DNA of 64,000 nucleotides from Enterococcus_K sp051713825 (GTDB taxonomy: Bacteria > Bacillota > Bacilli > Lactobacillales > Enterococcaceae), in contig NZ_JBIOQR010000001.1 of NCBI RefSeq assembly GCF_051713825.1, positions 2,914,001 to 2,978,000 of the forward strand, read 5' to 3'. A model generated the notes under the pieces. The model saw nothing but the letters and a program-made list of their open reading frames with translations. It was not told the origin of the DNA and did not search any database. The position numbers and the translations under genes were made by a program. Positions 45,305 through 54,146 of the stretch are shown here, piece after piece. Position 1 is the stretch's first letter. Each line of letters starts with the position of its first letter.

Positions 45305-46684
45305 TCACTCAAAATATCCTTCAGCGAGCTTAGCATATTGTTTGACCTTTTGATTGTCGGGCTGGATAGCAGCCCTTTGTTCCTCTTGAACTACTGACTG
45401 ATTCAGTAGATAATATAATCCAAAGATAGGCTCTGTTGATTTTTCATGATAGCAGGTAGTATCTAATAAATCAGCAGTTAAATCTCTAAGCGTGGTGTTC
45501 TTAAAGAAACCGCCACTTAGCGTCAGCTCGCTAATTTTTCCTACCATCTCCTTCAATGTTCGAATGTTCATTAGCACACCTTCAACTACTGCTCGAGTTA
45601 AATCTGCTTTCGTATGCTGAATCGATAAATACTTAAACTCAGCAGTCATGCCACTTCGCCAAAATGGTGCGCGTTCCCCATTAATATAGGGATGGAATCG
45701 AAGACCATTCGCGCCAATCGGGGACTCTTCCAGTTTGGAACTCAAGGTTTCATAAAACATGGTCTCTGAGTCACTTAACGTTTGGCTTGCCCATTCTAAA
45801 ACACAGCCGCCATTATTGGAAGGCGCACCCACAATATACAATCTGGGTGCTAAATAATAACAAAAGTTTTGACGTTCCTCATCAAAAATGGCTTGTTTTG
45901 TGACTCGTCGAATCGCTGCACTAGTCCCAATCGTCAAGCTATTAGGAACCCCAGTTGAAACATAGCTCCCAAAAGCCGCCAGACAGCCATCACTGGCACC
46001 AATTGTAACTTTGGTATTCTTGGATAAGCCTAGCGTTCCAGCTATTCCCGGAGAGATTATTGATGTATGGAGAGGCGCCACTAATCGTGCTAGCTGCTCC
46101 TCTGAGATTCCTAAAAATTGGAGAATCTCCTCATCCCAGTTTAAACTTTCAAGGTTAAGTAGCCCTGTTGCAGAACCCGTCGAATAATCTAATAGATACT
46201 CCCCAGTAAAAGCCCGCATTAATAGCTCCTTTAGGCCGTACCAGTGAGTTGTTTTATCAGATAAACCTTGCTCTTTAAAATGCAAGATTTTGGCAAACGG
46301 AGACATCGTATGAATCGGCGTTCCCGTTTTCCGATAGAAATTTTTGGCTAAATCTGTTTCACGAAATTGTTCAATTATCTCTGTTGCCTGCGTATCTGAC
46401 CAGATATAAACTTTATCAGCCTGACCATCTTGTACAGGCATCAAGCTATGCATAGCTACACTAAAGCCGATTCGTTCAATTCGTTCTCTCAGAGTCAAAG
46501 GAACTCTCTGAATCGCTACACTAAGTACTTGAAGCAATTCGGCAGCAAGTTGATAACGTTCCCCCTCTTCCCCATAATAAGTGGTCACCTTTTTCGCCAC
46601 GTCATACACTAACTCACCATTATCTATCACGCCTACTTTTATGGCTGTCGTTCCAACATCGATTCCTAAAAATACTTCGCTCAT
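45305..46684 (-). CDS. FGGY-family carbohydrate kinase (gluconokinase-like)
   Basis: A 459-aa sugar kinase. The first ATPase motif is FLGIDVGTTAIKVGVID. Further FGGY features are GASDGCLAAFGSYVSTG and the second-half signature LTRAVVEGVLMNIRTLKEM... ELTLSGGFFKN. Spacing resembles gluconokinase and xylulokinase; I favour gluconokinase from the NGGCVLEWASQTL segment, without certainty. No sugar transporter or pathway gene adjoins it. A small hairpin with a T-run at 45253-45268 probably terminates it. Confidence 0.75.
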   Translation of the reverse strand: MSEVFLGIDVGTTAIKVGVIDNGELVYDVAKKVTTYYGEEGERYQLAAELLQVLSVAIQRVPLTLRERIERIGFSVAMHSLMPVQDGQADKVYIWSDTQATEIIEQFRETDLAKNFYRKTGTPIHTMSPFAKILHFKEQGLSDKTTHWYGLKELLMRAFTGEYLLDYSTGSATGLLNLESLNWDEEILQFLGISEEQLARLVAPLHTSIISPGIAGTLGLSKNTKVTIGASDGCLAAFGSYVSTGVPNSLTIGTSAAIRRVTKQAIFDEERQNFCYYLAPRLYIVGAPSNNGGCVLEWASQTLSDSETMFYETLSSKLEESPIGANGLRFHPYINGERAPFWRSGMTAEFKYLSIQHTKADLTRAVVEGVLMNIRTLKEMVGKISELTLSGGFFKNTTLRDLTADLLDTTCYHEKSTEPIFGLYYLLNQSVVQEEQRAAIQPDNQKVKQYAKLAEGYFE

Positions 46685-46914
46685 CTCTACTCAACCTCAA
46701 TTATTTATTCAATTACACATTCGCTGTATTCCCTACTAACATAGCAAAAAAAGGTAAGCGTGTCCAATATCGATCCTAAAAAATTCGCTCATTTATAGAA
46801 ATGAATGATTCCCACAAGTACACATATTTTGAATTGTTTTACCGTCATAGGAATGTCTATCAAAAGATACGAATAAACTTTGCTGGCCCTTTAGTTCGTT
46901 GAGAAAGTTTAAAA

Positions 46915-46950
46915 ATAAAAAAACTGTATCCCATTACTCATAGGATACAG
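46915..46950 (-). terminator. Terminator of the MFS gene
   Basis: CTGTATCC (46924-46931) pairs with GGATACAG (46943-46950); seven T follow on the minus strand. Confidence 0.8.
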
Positions 46951-47029
46951 CGAATACTTAAAGACAATTTCTGTTATGACGCTTCTCAGATTTTTACTAC
47001 TTGTCACCTTTTAACTAGAAATTAGTGGA

Positions 47030-48253
47030 TTAAACACTTCTTTTTTCATCAAATAAGTGCTTCTTTTTTCTAGTAATCCTGGCAACAATCAGTAATAGCA
47101 GTCCTGAAATAAAAAATGCGGTCCTAACACCAAAAACATCTGAGATAATCCCCATCAAAAGAATAGAAATTGAAAATGCTGCGGTATTTAATACTCCCGT
47201 TGAAGCATAAATAGATGCTAGTTGATCTTTAGGTATATTTTGTTGTATAGACGTTGCTTGAGGAATATTCTTGATTTGAGAAAACAAACCAATCAGAACC
47301 GAACAGATTAACACAAATATTGGATTCCAACTCAATGAAACAATAATTGTTACTATCGCTCCAAGAAAAGAGCCCCAGTAAATTGAGCTAGATTTATGAT
47401 GATCAATCCACTCTGATACTCTCATCACAATAAGACTGCCCATCATTGCGCCAACAAAAAAAGTCGCATTAATGTAACCCCACCAGCTCTCAGAAACATG
47501 TAAAACCTCTTTTACAAAAACTAAAACAATCGAAGAGGCCCAGATAGTGTTTGCAATCGTCTCTAGGAGATCCATTTTGATAACCGTCTGAATCACTTCA
47601 TATTTTTTGATTCCCTTCCAGCCACTCAGAAGCTCTTCTTTGCTCGTTTGCTTCAAGTCTGAGTCTATCTTAACTTTAGGAAGTAATAGTAAACTGATCG
47701 TTGATAGCACATAGACACCAACATCTAACCAGACAACCTGTGCAACTGAAAAAAGGATTAGTAGTGAAGAACCTATTGCCCAACTTCCAATACCAACTAA
47801 CTGTAAAAGTGTACTAAATAGGCTATTGGCTTTTATCAAATACTCTTTTTCTACATAATGTGGGACTAATGCCATACTTATTGACTCTGTAAATCCATCA
47901 AAGAAAGCAATCCCTGCAACCAATAAATATATGAGCGTAATATTTGGTTGATTGATTCTTGACTGTAAATAAACAGCTAAAAGAAATAAAATGAACAGCT
48001 TACAGGATTGACTTATTTTGATGATACTTGTTATAGAAAACCGCGCAGTAATCACCGGGGCTAACAATCCTGAAACGACCATTCCTCCTGTAATGATTAC
48101 CGGAACCATCGAAGCCGCTAAAGCTGAATTTGTTAATGCAAAAACGGAACTGACGATTGCTACGGTATATATTGTGTCGCCGATGTTGGCTAAAACTTGT
48201 CCTACAATTAATTTTATATATGCTTGATTATTTTTCATATTTTTCATCCTCAC
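47030..48253 (-). CDS. MFS transporter (MFS_3, drug-efflux type)
   Basis: A 407-aa protein with about twelve membrane helices. The N-terminal GQVLANIGDTIYTVAIV segment and LMGIISDVFGVRTAFFISGL near the C-terminus resemble macrolide-efflux (Mef-like) MFS_3 proteins. The substrate cannot be inferred. Several in-frame Met codons at the N-terminus (residues 1, 3, 6) leave the exact start open. Single gene. Confidence 0.8.
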   Translation of the reverse strand: MRMKNMKNNQAYIKLIVGQVLANIGDTIYTVAIVSSVFALTNSALAASMVPVIITGGMVVSGLLAPVITARFSITSIIKISQSCKLFILFLLAVYLQSRINQPNITLIYLLVAGIAFFDGFTESISMALVPHYVEKEYLIKANSLFSTLLQLVGIGSWAIGSSLLILFSVAQVVWLDVGVYVLSTISLLLLPKVKIDSDLKQTSKEELLSGWKGIKKYEVIQTVIKMDLLETIANTIWASSIVLVFVKEVLHVSESWWGYINATFFVGAMMGSLIVMRVSEWIDHHKSSSIYWGSFLGAIVTIIVSLSWNPIFVLICSVLIGLFSQIKNIPQATSIQQNIPKDQLASIYASTGVLNTAAFSISILLMGIISDVFGVRTAFFISGLLLLIVARITRKKKHLFDEKRSV

Positions 48254-48706
48254 TTAGAAGAAACAACTGCTCTTCTGTTTTTGTTTAATCTAAGCAAGGT
48301 TTATTACCATAGTTTCATCCGGGACTCCTTTCGCCAATTTTGTTTACTTCAGTTTCGTCAGCCTATTCGCCTTGTAGCTAACTAAACTGGTCCTCAAAAT
48401 CATAGGCCTCTTAAATTTCGAATCATTTTTTATGTATTATTCAAAGCTCTCTATGCCGCCAAAAATAGGATCATTTATTTTTTTAAACGAGTGTCGCTAC
48501 TCCTCTTGTTAAATCAAGAGACTCATGATTATAACGGATACTCTAAAATCTCCACCAAAAATCTGAACCTATCCTTTTGATAAAAATAAAAATTATTTTA
48601 CTGTGTTGGTAACTTAGATGCTTAGTAGCACCTGTCGCTGATTAGAATGGGATTTCTAGGATTTTCTGATCAATGAAAAACTCTGATATAGTCCCACTAA
48701 ATCTAC
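48254..48706. other. Intergenic chromosome left of the integrated element
   Basis: AT-rich. No gene or strong hairpin seen. It was presumably contiguous with the rplL terminator before insertion of the element. Confidence 0.5.
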
Positions 48707-48722
48707 AAAGTATGGTCAAAAA
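48707..48722 (+). repeat. Left attachment repeat (attL)
   Basis: AAAGTATGGTCAAAAA, identical to 56560-56575. A related GATAGTCAAAAAATC follows inside the element. Confidence 0.75.
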
Positions 48723-48804
48723 GATAGTCAAAAAATCGCCAGTATATCAAAAATCAATTTGAGTGAGGATAAAGAGTCAATTTAAACTGAAATGAGAAAG
48801 CTTA

Positions 48805-50229
48805 TTATCTTAATTCCTTTTTAGATTCATTCAATTTTCTTCGGATATTTCTTTGATGATTTCTTATTTGAGTCGACATTAGATTGTTAGTCCTAGGTGA
48901 TATCATGTCAAAAATTTTCTGAGATTTTCGAGCATATGTAATAAATGTTCCAAATTCTCTTTGTTTATAATGGTATTTGATATCTGTACGTTCCCCAAGT
49001 TGATGATAATTTTGATATAATTTACGTCTATAGGTTAATCGTTTTCTGTTTCCAGTATGTCCTTTCTGTTTGGAAATAATTTCTCCCTTTTTAATTAATT
49101 TATACGCGGTTCTATAAAACTTTGTAATACTTTTTTCTCTCATCTTAACATTTGTTCCATCAAACACAAAACCTAGATAATCTAATTTGGCAACTGCACG
49201 AGAGTCTACTTTCCTCAATATTTTCCCATCAAAATACATTACATTAGTCTTTTCTTTTTGAATGGACATCTTAGTTTTAACGAAAATATTATTTTCTATT
49301 TCTTCCCTTAAGTTATCAAATTGGCCATCACTTATTTCAGGTATAACGATAATAAAGTCATCTGAGTATCTCCGATAAATCCCACCCCATATATTTATCA
49401 AATCTGAAATAAAATCATCTATTTCTAACATATATATATTTGAATATATCGCACTTATTGCCGTGCCTTGTGGAATTCCTTTTTTCTCTTTATTTGTTCT
49501 AACAACTTTTTCCCCGTCATTAAAATGATAACTATTCATTTTTTTGAAACGTCTAAATTCAGAAAAATCATCGAAATAAGAATTTTTCCGACTAGCATAT
49601 ATTTCATCATCAGGGGCAACAAAATAGTTTATATCTTCCTTGTGAATATAAGAGTAGCTTGTCAAACTTTTATAAATCTTAAATTGATGATCAGGCATTC
49701 TATTATCGTAGTATAAAAGATTGATCATTCTTCTAAGGTATTCGTGATCTAAGTTATCGAAAAATCCTGTATAATCTCCTACATAAACAAAAGAGTCAGG
49801 ATTCTTTGCTATAAAATTAATTACTTCTGCAGCAAAATGAATATTATTTTTCCCATGTTTGTTAGTCCTATATGCCAAGACAGAACTATCAAATTTTTTT
49901 TCACTAACATAGGTATTGTATAGTTCATTTAATTGAAGACCGTAATGCTTATATATGTAATTATCTATATGAGAGGCGTACATGATTGGTCTTATTTTTT
50001 CCTTGACTGGAATTTTTCGACCATTTCTACTTTTGTTCTCATTGTCAGGATCATCTTTGAAATCTCTAAATTTTTCAACGCAGATTTCATTAAAAATCAA
50101 AGGTAGAAAACTATGCGTAGGATTTTTTTCAAACCCATCCACATACTTTTCTACCTTTGAATTAAAACTAGTAATTTTATCAAAATGAAGATATTTTTTT
50201 GTTGGATATTTATAAACATCTTTATTCAT
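48805..50229 (-). CDS. Defence-type (UG/DRT-like) reverse transcriptase
   Basis: A 474-aa reverse transcriptase. The palm motifs are visible: motif A YVGDYTGFFDNLDH (Asp152), motif B GIPQGTAISAIYSN (251-264), and motif C YRRYSDDFIIVI (Asp290, Asp291). An N-terminal segment, KIRPIMYASHIDNYIYKHYG, and a very basic C-terminal tail (about 370-474) flank it. It lacks group II intron maturase and endonuclease domains and the retron NAxxH/VTG motifs, leaving the unknown-group/Abi/DRT class. The upstream structured non-coding segment resembles the DRT2 layout. The ATG has GAGGG eight bases upstream. Type assignment is inference. Confidence 0.85.
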   Translation of the reverse strand: MNKDVYKYPTKKYLHFDKITSFNSKVEKYVDGFEKNPTHSFLPLIFNEICVEKFRDFKDDPDNENKSRNGRKIPVKEKIRPIMYASHIDNYIYKHYGLQLNELYNTYVSEKKFDSSVLAYRTNKHGKNNIHFAAEVINFIAKNPDSFVYVGDYTGFFDNLDHEYLRRMINLLYYDNRMPDHQFKIYKSLTSYSYIHKEDINYFVAPDDEIYASRKNSYFDDFSEFRRFKKMNSYHFNDGEKVVRTNKEKKGIPQGTAISAIYSNIYMLEIDDFISDLINIWGGIYRRYSDDFIIVIPEISDGQFDNLREEIENNIFVKTKMSIQKEKTNVMYFDGKILRKVDSRAVAKLDYLGFVFDGTNVKMREKSITKFYRTAYKLIKKGEIISKQKGHTGNRKRLTYRRKLYQNYHQLGERTDIKYHYKQREFGTFITYARKSQKIFDMISPRTNNLMSTQIRNHQRNIRRKLNESKKELR

Positions 50230-50237
50230 TTCGAGTC

Positions 50238-50410
50238 CCTCAGTCCACTAGTTTTTTATTGGAGCAACAACAGTAAATTTAGTCCCGCTACTATATAATT
50301 TACTTTGCACACTGCCTAAGACGCGACTCTCAGGCTCTACTTCTGCCAATTAAGGCTATTACCGCATCCGTAATATGGCGGGGTGAGCAAATGCTCACAA
50401 AATACAAATA
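50238..50410 (-). ncRNA. Structured non-coding segment upstream of the reverse transcriptase
   Basis: Reading the minus strand, five hairpins occur in about 170 bases: GTGAGCA/TGCTCAC (50386-50401 region), TATTAC/GTAATA, GCCTGAGA/TCTTAGGC with loop GTCGCG, GTAAATT/AATTTAC and an inner TAGT/ACTA. A TATACT at about 50409-50414 could be its -10. No good protein frame crosses it. The RT gene begins eight bases beyond the end. I infer a template or guide RNA co-transcribed with the RT; boundaries are approximate. Confidence 0.55.
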
Positions 50411-50467
50411 GTATATGATATAACTAAGAAAGTTTCTCCAACAGATTATTACTCTTGGAGGTGCGAA

Positions 50468-50605
50468 ATGATTCTTCTGACAGTCTTGGTTACCATACTT
50501 AGTATGCAGAGCTTAATATTAATATTAAGATTAAGCTCTGTATACGACAGGCAATTTACTTCTGTTGAAGTCAAATCACTTTACTTTGTTATACAAATTA
50601 CCTAA
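50468..50605 (+). CDS. Possible 45-aa membrane peptide (toxin-like), tentative
   Basis: ATG at 50468 with a strong SD (TTGGAGG, six bases away). The product is one hydrophobic helix (MILLTVLVTILSMQSLILIL) and a polar tail. It runs opposite to the RT and the zinc-ribbon gene, in the gap between them. Size and helix recall type I toxins or holin-like peptides, but there is no sequence match I recognise. A strong hairpin lies inside the frame. Confidence 0.4.
   Translation: MILLTVLVTILSMQSLILILRLSSVYDRQFTSVEVKSLYFVIQIT
50502..50545. repeat. 16-bp hairpin within the small frame
   Basis: GTATGCAGAGCTTAAT (50502-50517) pairs with 50530-50545 with one G-U. There is no T-run on either strand, so it is not an ordinary terminator. 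Confidence 0.7.
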
Positions 50606-50884
50606 TACCCAACAATTTAATTGCTGATATTAGCATGTTAATTATAGCACAATGATTTCAATAAATGAACGCTGTCTATCAATACGCCATGGAATTTTTT
50701 TATAACTATCTTCTTGTACCTTTCTACATTTTTTAGTAGCTTATGTTAAAAGGAAAAACTCTGTTGGTGGTGTTAGTTAGTTGTATTGTACAAGGTTTTA
50801 CAAAGATTAATAGATGTTTAAATCATCAATGCAACCTGTTATAAATTATAGAGTAGTTCAAAAAAAAGATATTCAACAAATCGT

Positions 50885-52489
50885 TTATTCATCATCTTTC
50901 AGATTCCATTGTTCTTTGGTTGGAACATTTGAACTAATTAGTTCACTGATAATTAAATAGATAATGTACTGAGCATAGCTATTCTCTACATAAAACATTG
51001 TACCTCTTGATATTTGTTCCTCAACACTCTCCTTTGTCCATTCATCTTTAATGTTTCCTGCTTCAACCAGATTTTCGCGATTGTCCCATAGATCCTTCTT
51101 TGTCGCGAAAAGACAATTGACTAATCCATCGTATATCACTACGCCATAATAGTTCACACTATAGTAAACTGCACTCCTTAAAGTAGAAATCACATGATTG
51201 TCAAGTGCATTAACTTCTCTTTTCTTTATATAATTAGAGTAGTTTCTAACTACACGCTCTTCATCTTCAACAACCATAATTTCTAACTGAGAGTTAGTAA
51301 AGATTTTTGAATCGAACCAGTTTGGAAATTTAATAACTTTAGAAAAGAATATTTTGGTTTGTAAATTTATTTCTAATTGTTTCGGATAATTATAGTGTCG
51401 TATAGCCCAATTTTCTTTTTCATATTTAACGATCATTTCATCACTCAGTTTAATAATGAATGAAATTTCATTGAATCTAAAATTCCCCATGTATCCACTG
51501 GTTCTTTTGTTGTCGGCTTCCTTAATTGATTTATACAAGATTGCATAAATCTGAGAAGGTGTATAATTTTCTATCCACTTGTCAAATGCATTATACAATT
51601 TCGCTTCTTTTTTTTGATCTCCTAACTCTCTTGTAAATTTACTATTCTCCATCAACAAAACAAACATTTTATATAATTCTTTATAGACTATTTTTTTCCA
51701 TAATAAGCGTTTTTCGTCAACTGAATTAAATTTGGGTTTATTAAAATACTTAATCTCTTCAAATAATTCATTTTCCGAACTTATTTCATCACTAACGATA
51801 TTCAAAGATAAAAGCACTTTTTCAATGTTATATGAAAATCCTGAATCTTTAATATTAGAGAAGATTGACAAGGAGTTTTGCTTTGATATTTTTAAAATAT
51901 CTTTTTTTATCAGGTCTCTAACAATTTCTATCGAGATACAGTTATCTGATGTATTATAATTCCAAAAAGGAGGAATTAGATACCCAAAATCTACATCACT
52001 CGTTTGTAATAAAGTGGCTAAATTTAACCTATCTTCTATAGATATACTATCCAATTCAACCTCACTATCTTCATAAATATCATCAATAATATCTCGAATC
52101 TTTCTTTCCAAGTTTTTTTCTTTTTCATTACAATTATCACACGAACATTCTTTAGAATTAGAACTATATTCATTATGACCACATTTTATACAATAATAAT
52201 CTAACGAAGAAGATGCTAGGCTCGACTTACTTGGAAATTTCGTTACTAGTCTTTCACCATCATATGGACATTTTACGTTACTGTAGAAGAGAGGTAAATC
52301 TCTAGAAAAATAGACATCCTTGGAAATATTAAGTTTATATTTTCCGATAATCTCTTTTACCTTCATTTCACCTTTGTAGTATTCACTCAATAATTGCCTT
52401 AATGATTTTTCATCCAAACCAACTAAAGCATTCTTATTATCTGTAATAGGTACAATTTCAGAACTCAACAAATCCTTAATCTTCATCAT
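50885..52489 (-). CDS. Zinc-ribbon protein of unknown function in the element cargo
   Basis: A 534-aa protein that I do not recognise. Near the N-terminus are six Cys likely to bind zinc: Cys74 (KCPYDG), Cys100 and Cys103 (CIKCGH), and Cys115/117/120 (CSCDNC). The rest (130-534) is mainly helical and acidic, with a TLRSAVYYSVNYYGVVIYDGLV segment near the C-terminus. No nuclease, ATPase or membrane motif is evident. It lies between the repressor and the RT on the same strand, so it may be part of the same cargo. AT-rich like the RT. Confidence 0.75.
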   Translation of the reverse strand: MMKIKDLLSSEIVPITDNKNALVGLDEKSLRQLLSEYYKGEMKVKEIIGKYKLNISKDVYFSRDLPLFYSNVKCPYDGERLVTKFPSKSSLASSSLDYYCIKCGHNEYSSNSKECSCDNCNEKEKNLERKIRDIIDDIYEDSEVELDSISIEDRLNLATLLQTSDVDFGYLIPPFWNYNTSDNCISIEIVRDLIKKDILKISKQNSLSIFSNIKDSGFSYNIEKVLLSLNIVSDEISSENELFEEIKYFNKPKFNSVDEKRLLWKKIVYKELYKMFVLLMENSKFTRELGDQKKEAKLYNAFDKWIENYTPSQIYAILYKSIKEADNKRTSGYMGNFRFNEISFIIKLSDEMIVKYEKENWAIRHYNYPKQLEINLQTKIFFSKVIKFPNWFDSKIFTNSQLEIMVVEDEERVVRNYSNYIKKREVNALDNHVISTLRSAVYYSVNYYGVVIYDGLVNCLFATKKDLWDNRENLVEAGNIKDEWTKESVEEQISRGTMFYVENSYAQYIIYLIISELISSNVPTKEQWNLKDDE

Positions 52490-52517
52490 TTTTCACACTC
52501 CATCTTAAACGATTGTA

Positions 52518-53381
52518 CTATTTCTCAAACCACTCATAAACTTCTTCCACAGAAGTTTCCGCATATAATTTCATCAGAGCTGGACGCATAGTTTGAAATA
52601 TCTCAACCAACTCTTTACCACCAAAAAACGTTGAGAATGATTTTCCTATCATTATCTCCGACAAATCTGAAATCATCTTTTCGGTTTTTTTGTCATCATT
52701 AAGTACGTTCACCAATTTTCCAATCAAATATTCTTCTGAAAATTCTATTTTTGGATTCCTATCAAGATTCTTTATTGACTGATTGACTAATTCAACTATT
52801 TCTTCTTTATCACCGTACTTAATTTCCCCGCTCATTTCAACATAATCAATAACTTCTGTATAAACAATAATTAGTGCGTCATTTTTTTCCGTTTTAGTAA
52901 GTGATTGTACTTTCTCAGAGTGCTCTATCACCTCAGTAACTATTTTACCAACATAACGATCTAATATACTTGGGAAAATATCTGAAAAAAAATCATCAAT
53001 AAACTCTTCTTCAGGCTACCCTACTTCATTTTCCCATCCGGGATTTTTAAATTCGCTATTGAAAAATTCATTCTTTATTTCCTTAATTACGTCAGGGTAA
53101 TCCTCTATCAACTCTCCTTGACCTTTTAAGGTAAGATAATCCGCAATGTATTCTTCTATATCACCGAAATAAAACCATCCCACCGATCGTCCACTGATTT
53201 TCGAGATTTTTTCGATCACTTCGATCGGAGCTAAATTATATCCTTGGACATACGAACTGATCGTTGGCTTCTTTAATCCTAAACGGCTGCCAAATTCTGT
53301 AAACGAAATGTTCATTTCGTCTTTGATCTGTTTCAACCGTGCGCCAACTTTCTCCTTATTCGGTTGTAGTAATCCAAACAT
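52518..53381 (-). pseudogene. Element repressor (HTH_XRE) split by an in-frame amber codon
   Basis: The first 121 codons carry an N-terminal XRE helix-turn-helix (ISFTEFGSRLGLKKPTISSYVQGYN) and the conserved tail FKNPGWENEVG, then TAG at 53016-53018. The same frame continues without interruption, PEEEFIDDFFSDIFPSILDR, through the frame that could restart at GTG 52931, to a stop at 52518. Reading through gives one protein of 286-287 residues, and a Tyr codon would fit between VG and PEEEF. It faces the plus-strand operon across the operator region, as expected for the element's repressor. Either a recent nonsense mutation or suppressed. Confidence 0.8.
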
Positions 53382-53394
53382 TTCTATCTCCTCC

Positions 53395-53546
53395 TATATG
53401 ATTTCATATACAGCATAACACACGTATATCGATTCGTATATGTCTTTCTCGAAAAACTATTGACTTCGTATATCGAACCGTATATTATAACAGTTGTAGA
53501 GGCCTCTACTTTTTTTAAATAAAAAACGTATATAAATTCGTATATC
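53395..53546. promoter_or_regulatory. Operator array between repressor and replication/integration operon
   Basis: Four related palindromic sites: TATATGATTTCATATA (53395-53410), then CGTATATCGATTCGTATATG (53423-53442), CGTATATCGAACCGTATATT (53467-53486) and CGTATATAAATTCGTATATC (53527-53546). The third lies inside the plus-strand promoter. These are likely targets of the XRE repressor. Confidence 0.75.
53460..53488 (+). promoter_or_regulatory. Promoter of the element's plus-strand operon
   Basis: TTGACT (53460-53465), 17-base spacer, TATTAT (53483-53488). An operator fills the spacer. Confidence 0.75.
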
Positions 53547-53562
53547 AGAAAGGAAAATATTT

Positions 53563-53934
53563 ATGCCAATCAAAATCAGTGATCTCATCTTACCAAAAGA
53601 AAAACTAGAAAAAGAATACCGACTCGTCAATGTCGCAAGATGGCAAAAGGATGGTGAAGCCTTGGGATGGAGTTACGAATGTGTCTTATCCAAACTTCGC
53701 TACGAAAAAATCAATGTCAAAGTAGCTAGTGAACATCCAGTCTTAACTAAAGAAGAACTTGAAGCGGACAGTGAACGATTTGTTTCATTTGAAAATCTGA
53801 TCATTTCACCTTGGGGTCGAGCCAATGGACAATTTGTAAACTATGGACTCTCAGCGACCGCTGATTCCGCAAAGTTGATGAACCAAAAATCAAATAATAT
53901 CACTAACAACCAAGTAAACAAACCCGCCAACTAA
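53563..53934 (+). CDS. Small protein of the element's replication module, unknown function
   Basis: A 123-aa soluble protein with AGAAAGGA before the ATG. It begins MPIKISDLILPKEKLEKEYR and contains a compact beta-rich core (VLSKLRYEKINVKVASEHP, FENLIISPWGRANGQFVNYG) and a polar Asn-rich tail. I do not recognise it. It is the first gene behind the repressor-controlled promoter and precedes rep; a replication accessory role is likely from position alone. Confidence 0.7.
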   Translation: MPIKISDLILPKEKLEKEYRLVNVARWQKDGEALGWSYECVLSKLRYEKINVKVASEHPVLTKEELEADSERFVSFENLIISPWGRANGQFVNYGLSATADSAKLMNQKSNNITNNQVNKPAN

Positions 53935-53960
53935 TTCTCCTGCTTGTTTGTTGGGTGATT

Positions 53961-54053
53961 TCGAAATGGACGGCTGGCCCCAGCCAAAGCCGTTCATTTC
54001 GATAAAACCGCACAATAAATAAGCAGGATAGCAGGGCGGCGCAGCCGTTCTGC
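53961..54053. other. Hairpin-rich region before rep, candidate replication origin
   Basis: A 42-bp inverted repeat (53961-54002) with arms of 15 bp and an inner GGCTGG/CCAGCC, then a second stem GCAG..CGGC/GCCG..CTGC (54031-54053) and a small CATCT/AGATG stem-loop further on. It is markedly GC-richer than the flanks. Position directly before a rolling-circle Rep gene suggests the double-strand origin or nick site. Confidence 0.5.
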
Positions 54054-54146
54054 TCCTTTACTTGATATATAGGACAACATCTGTCGAAAGATGGACTCGT
54101 TCTCGCTCATTGAAAACTGAATATAAAAAGTAAGGAGCGATGATGA

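Noticed and set aside
48805..50229. RT as a group II intron protein or retron RT
   Set aside because: No maturase or HNH domain, no intron domain V/VI-like sequence seen, and no NAxxH or VTG retron motifs.
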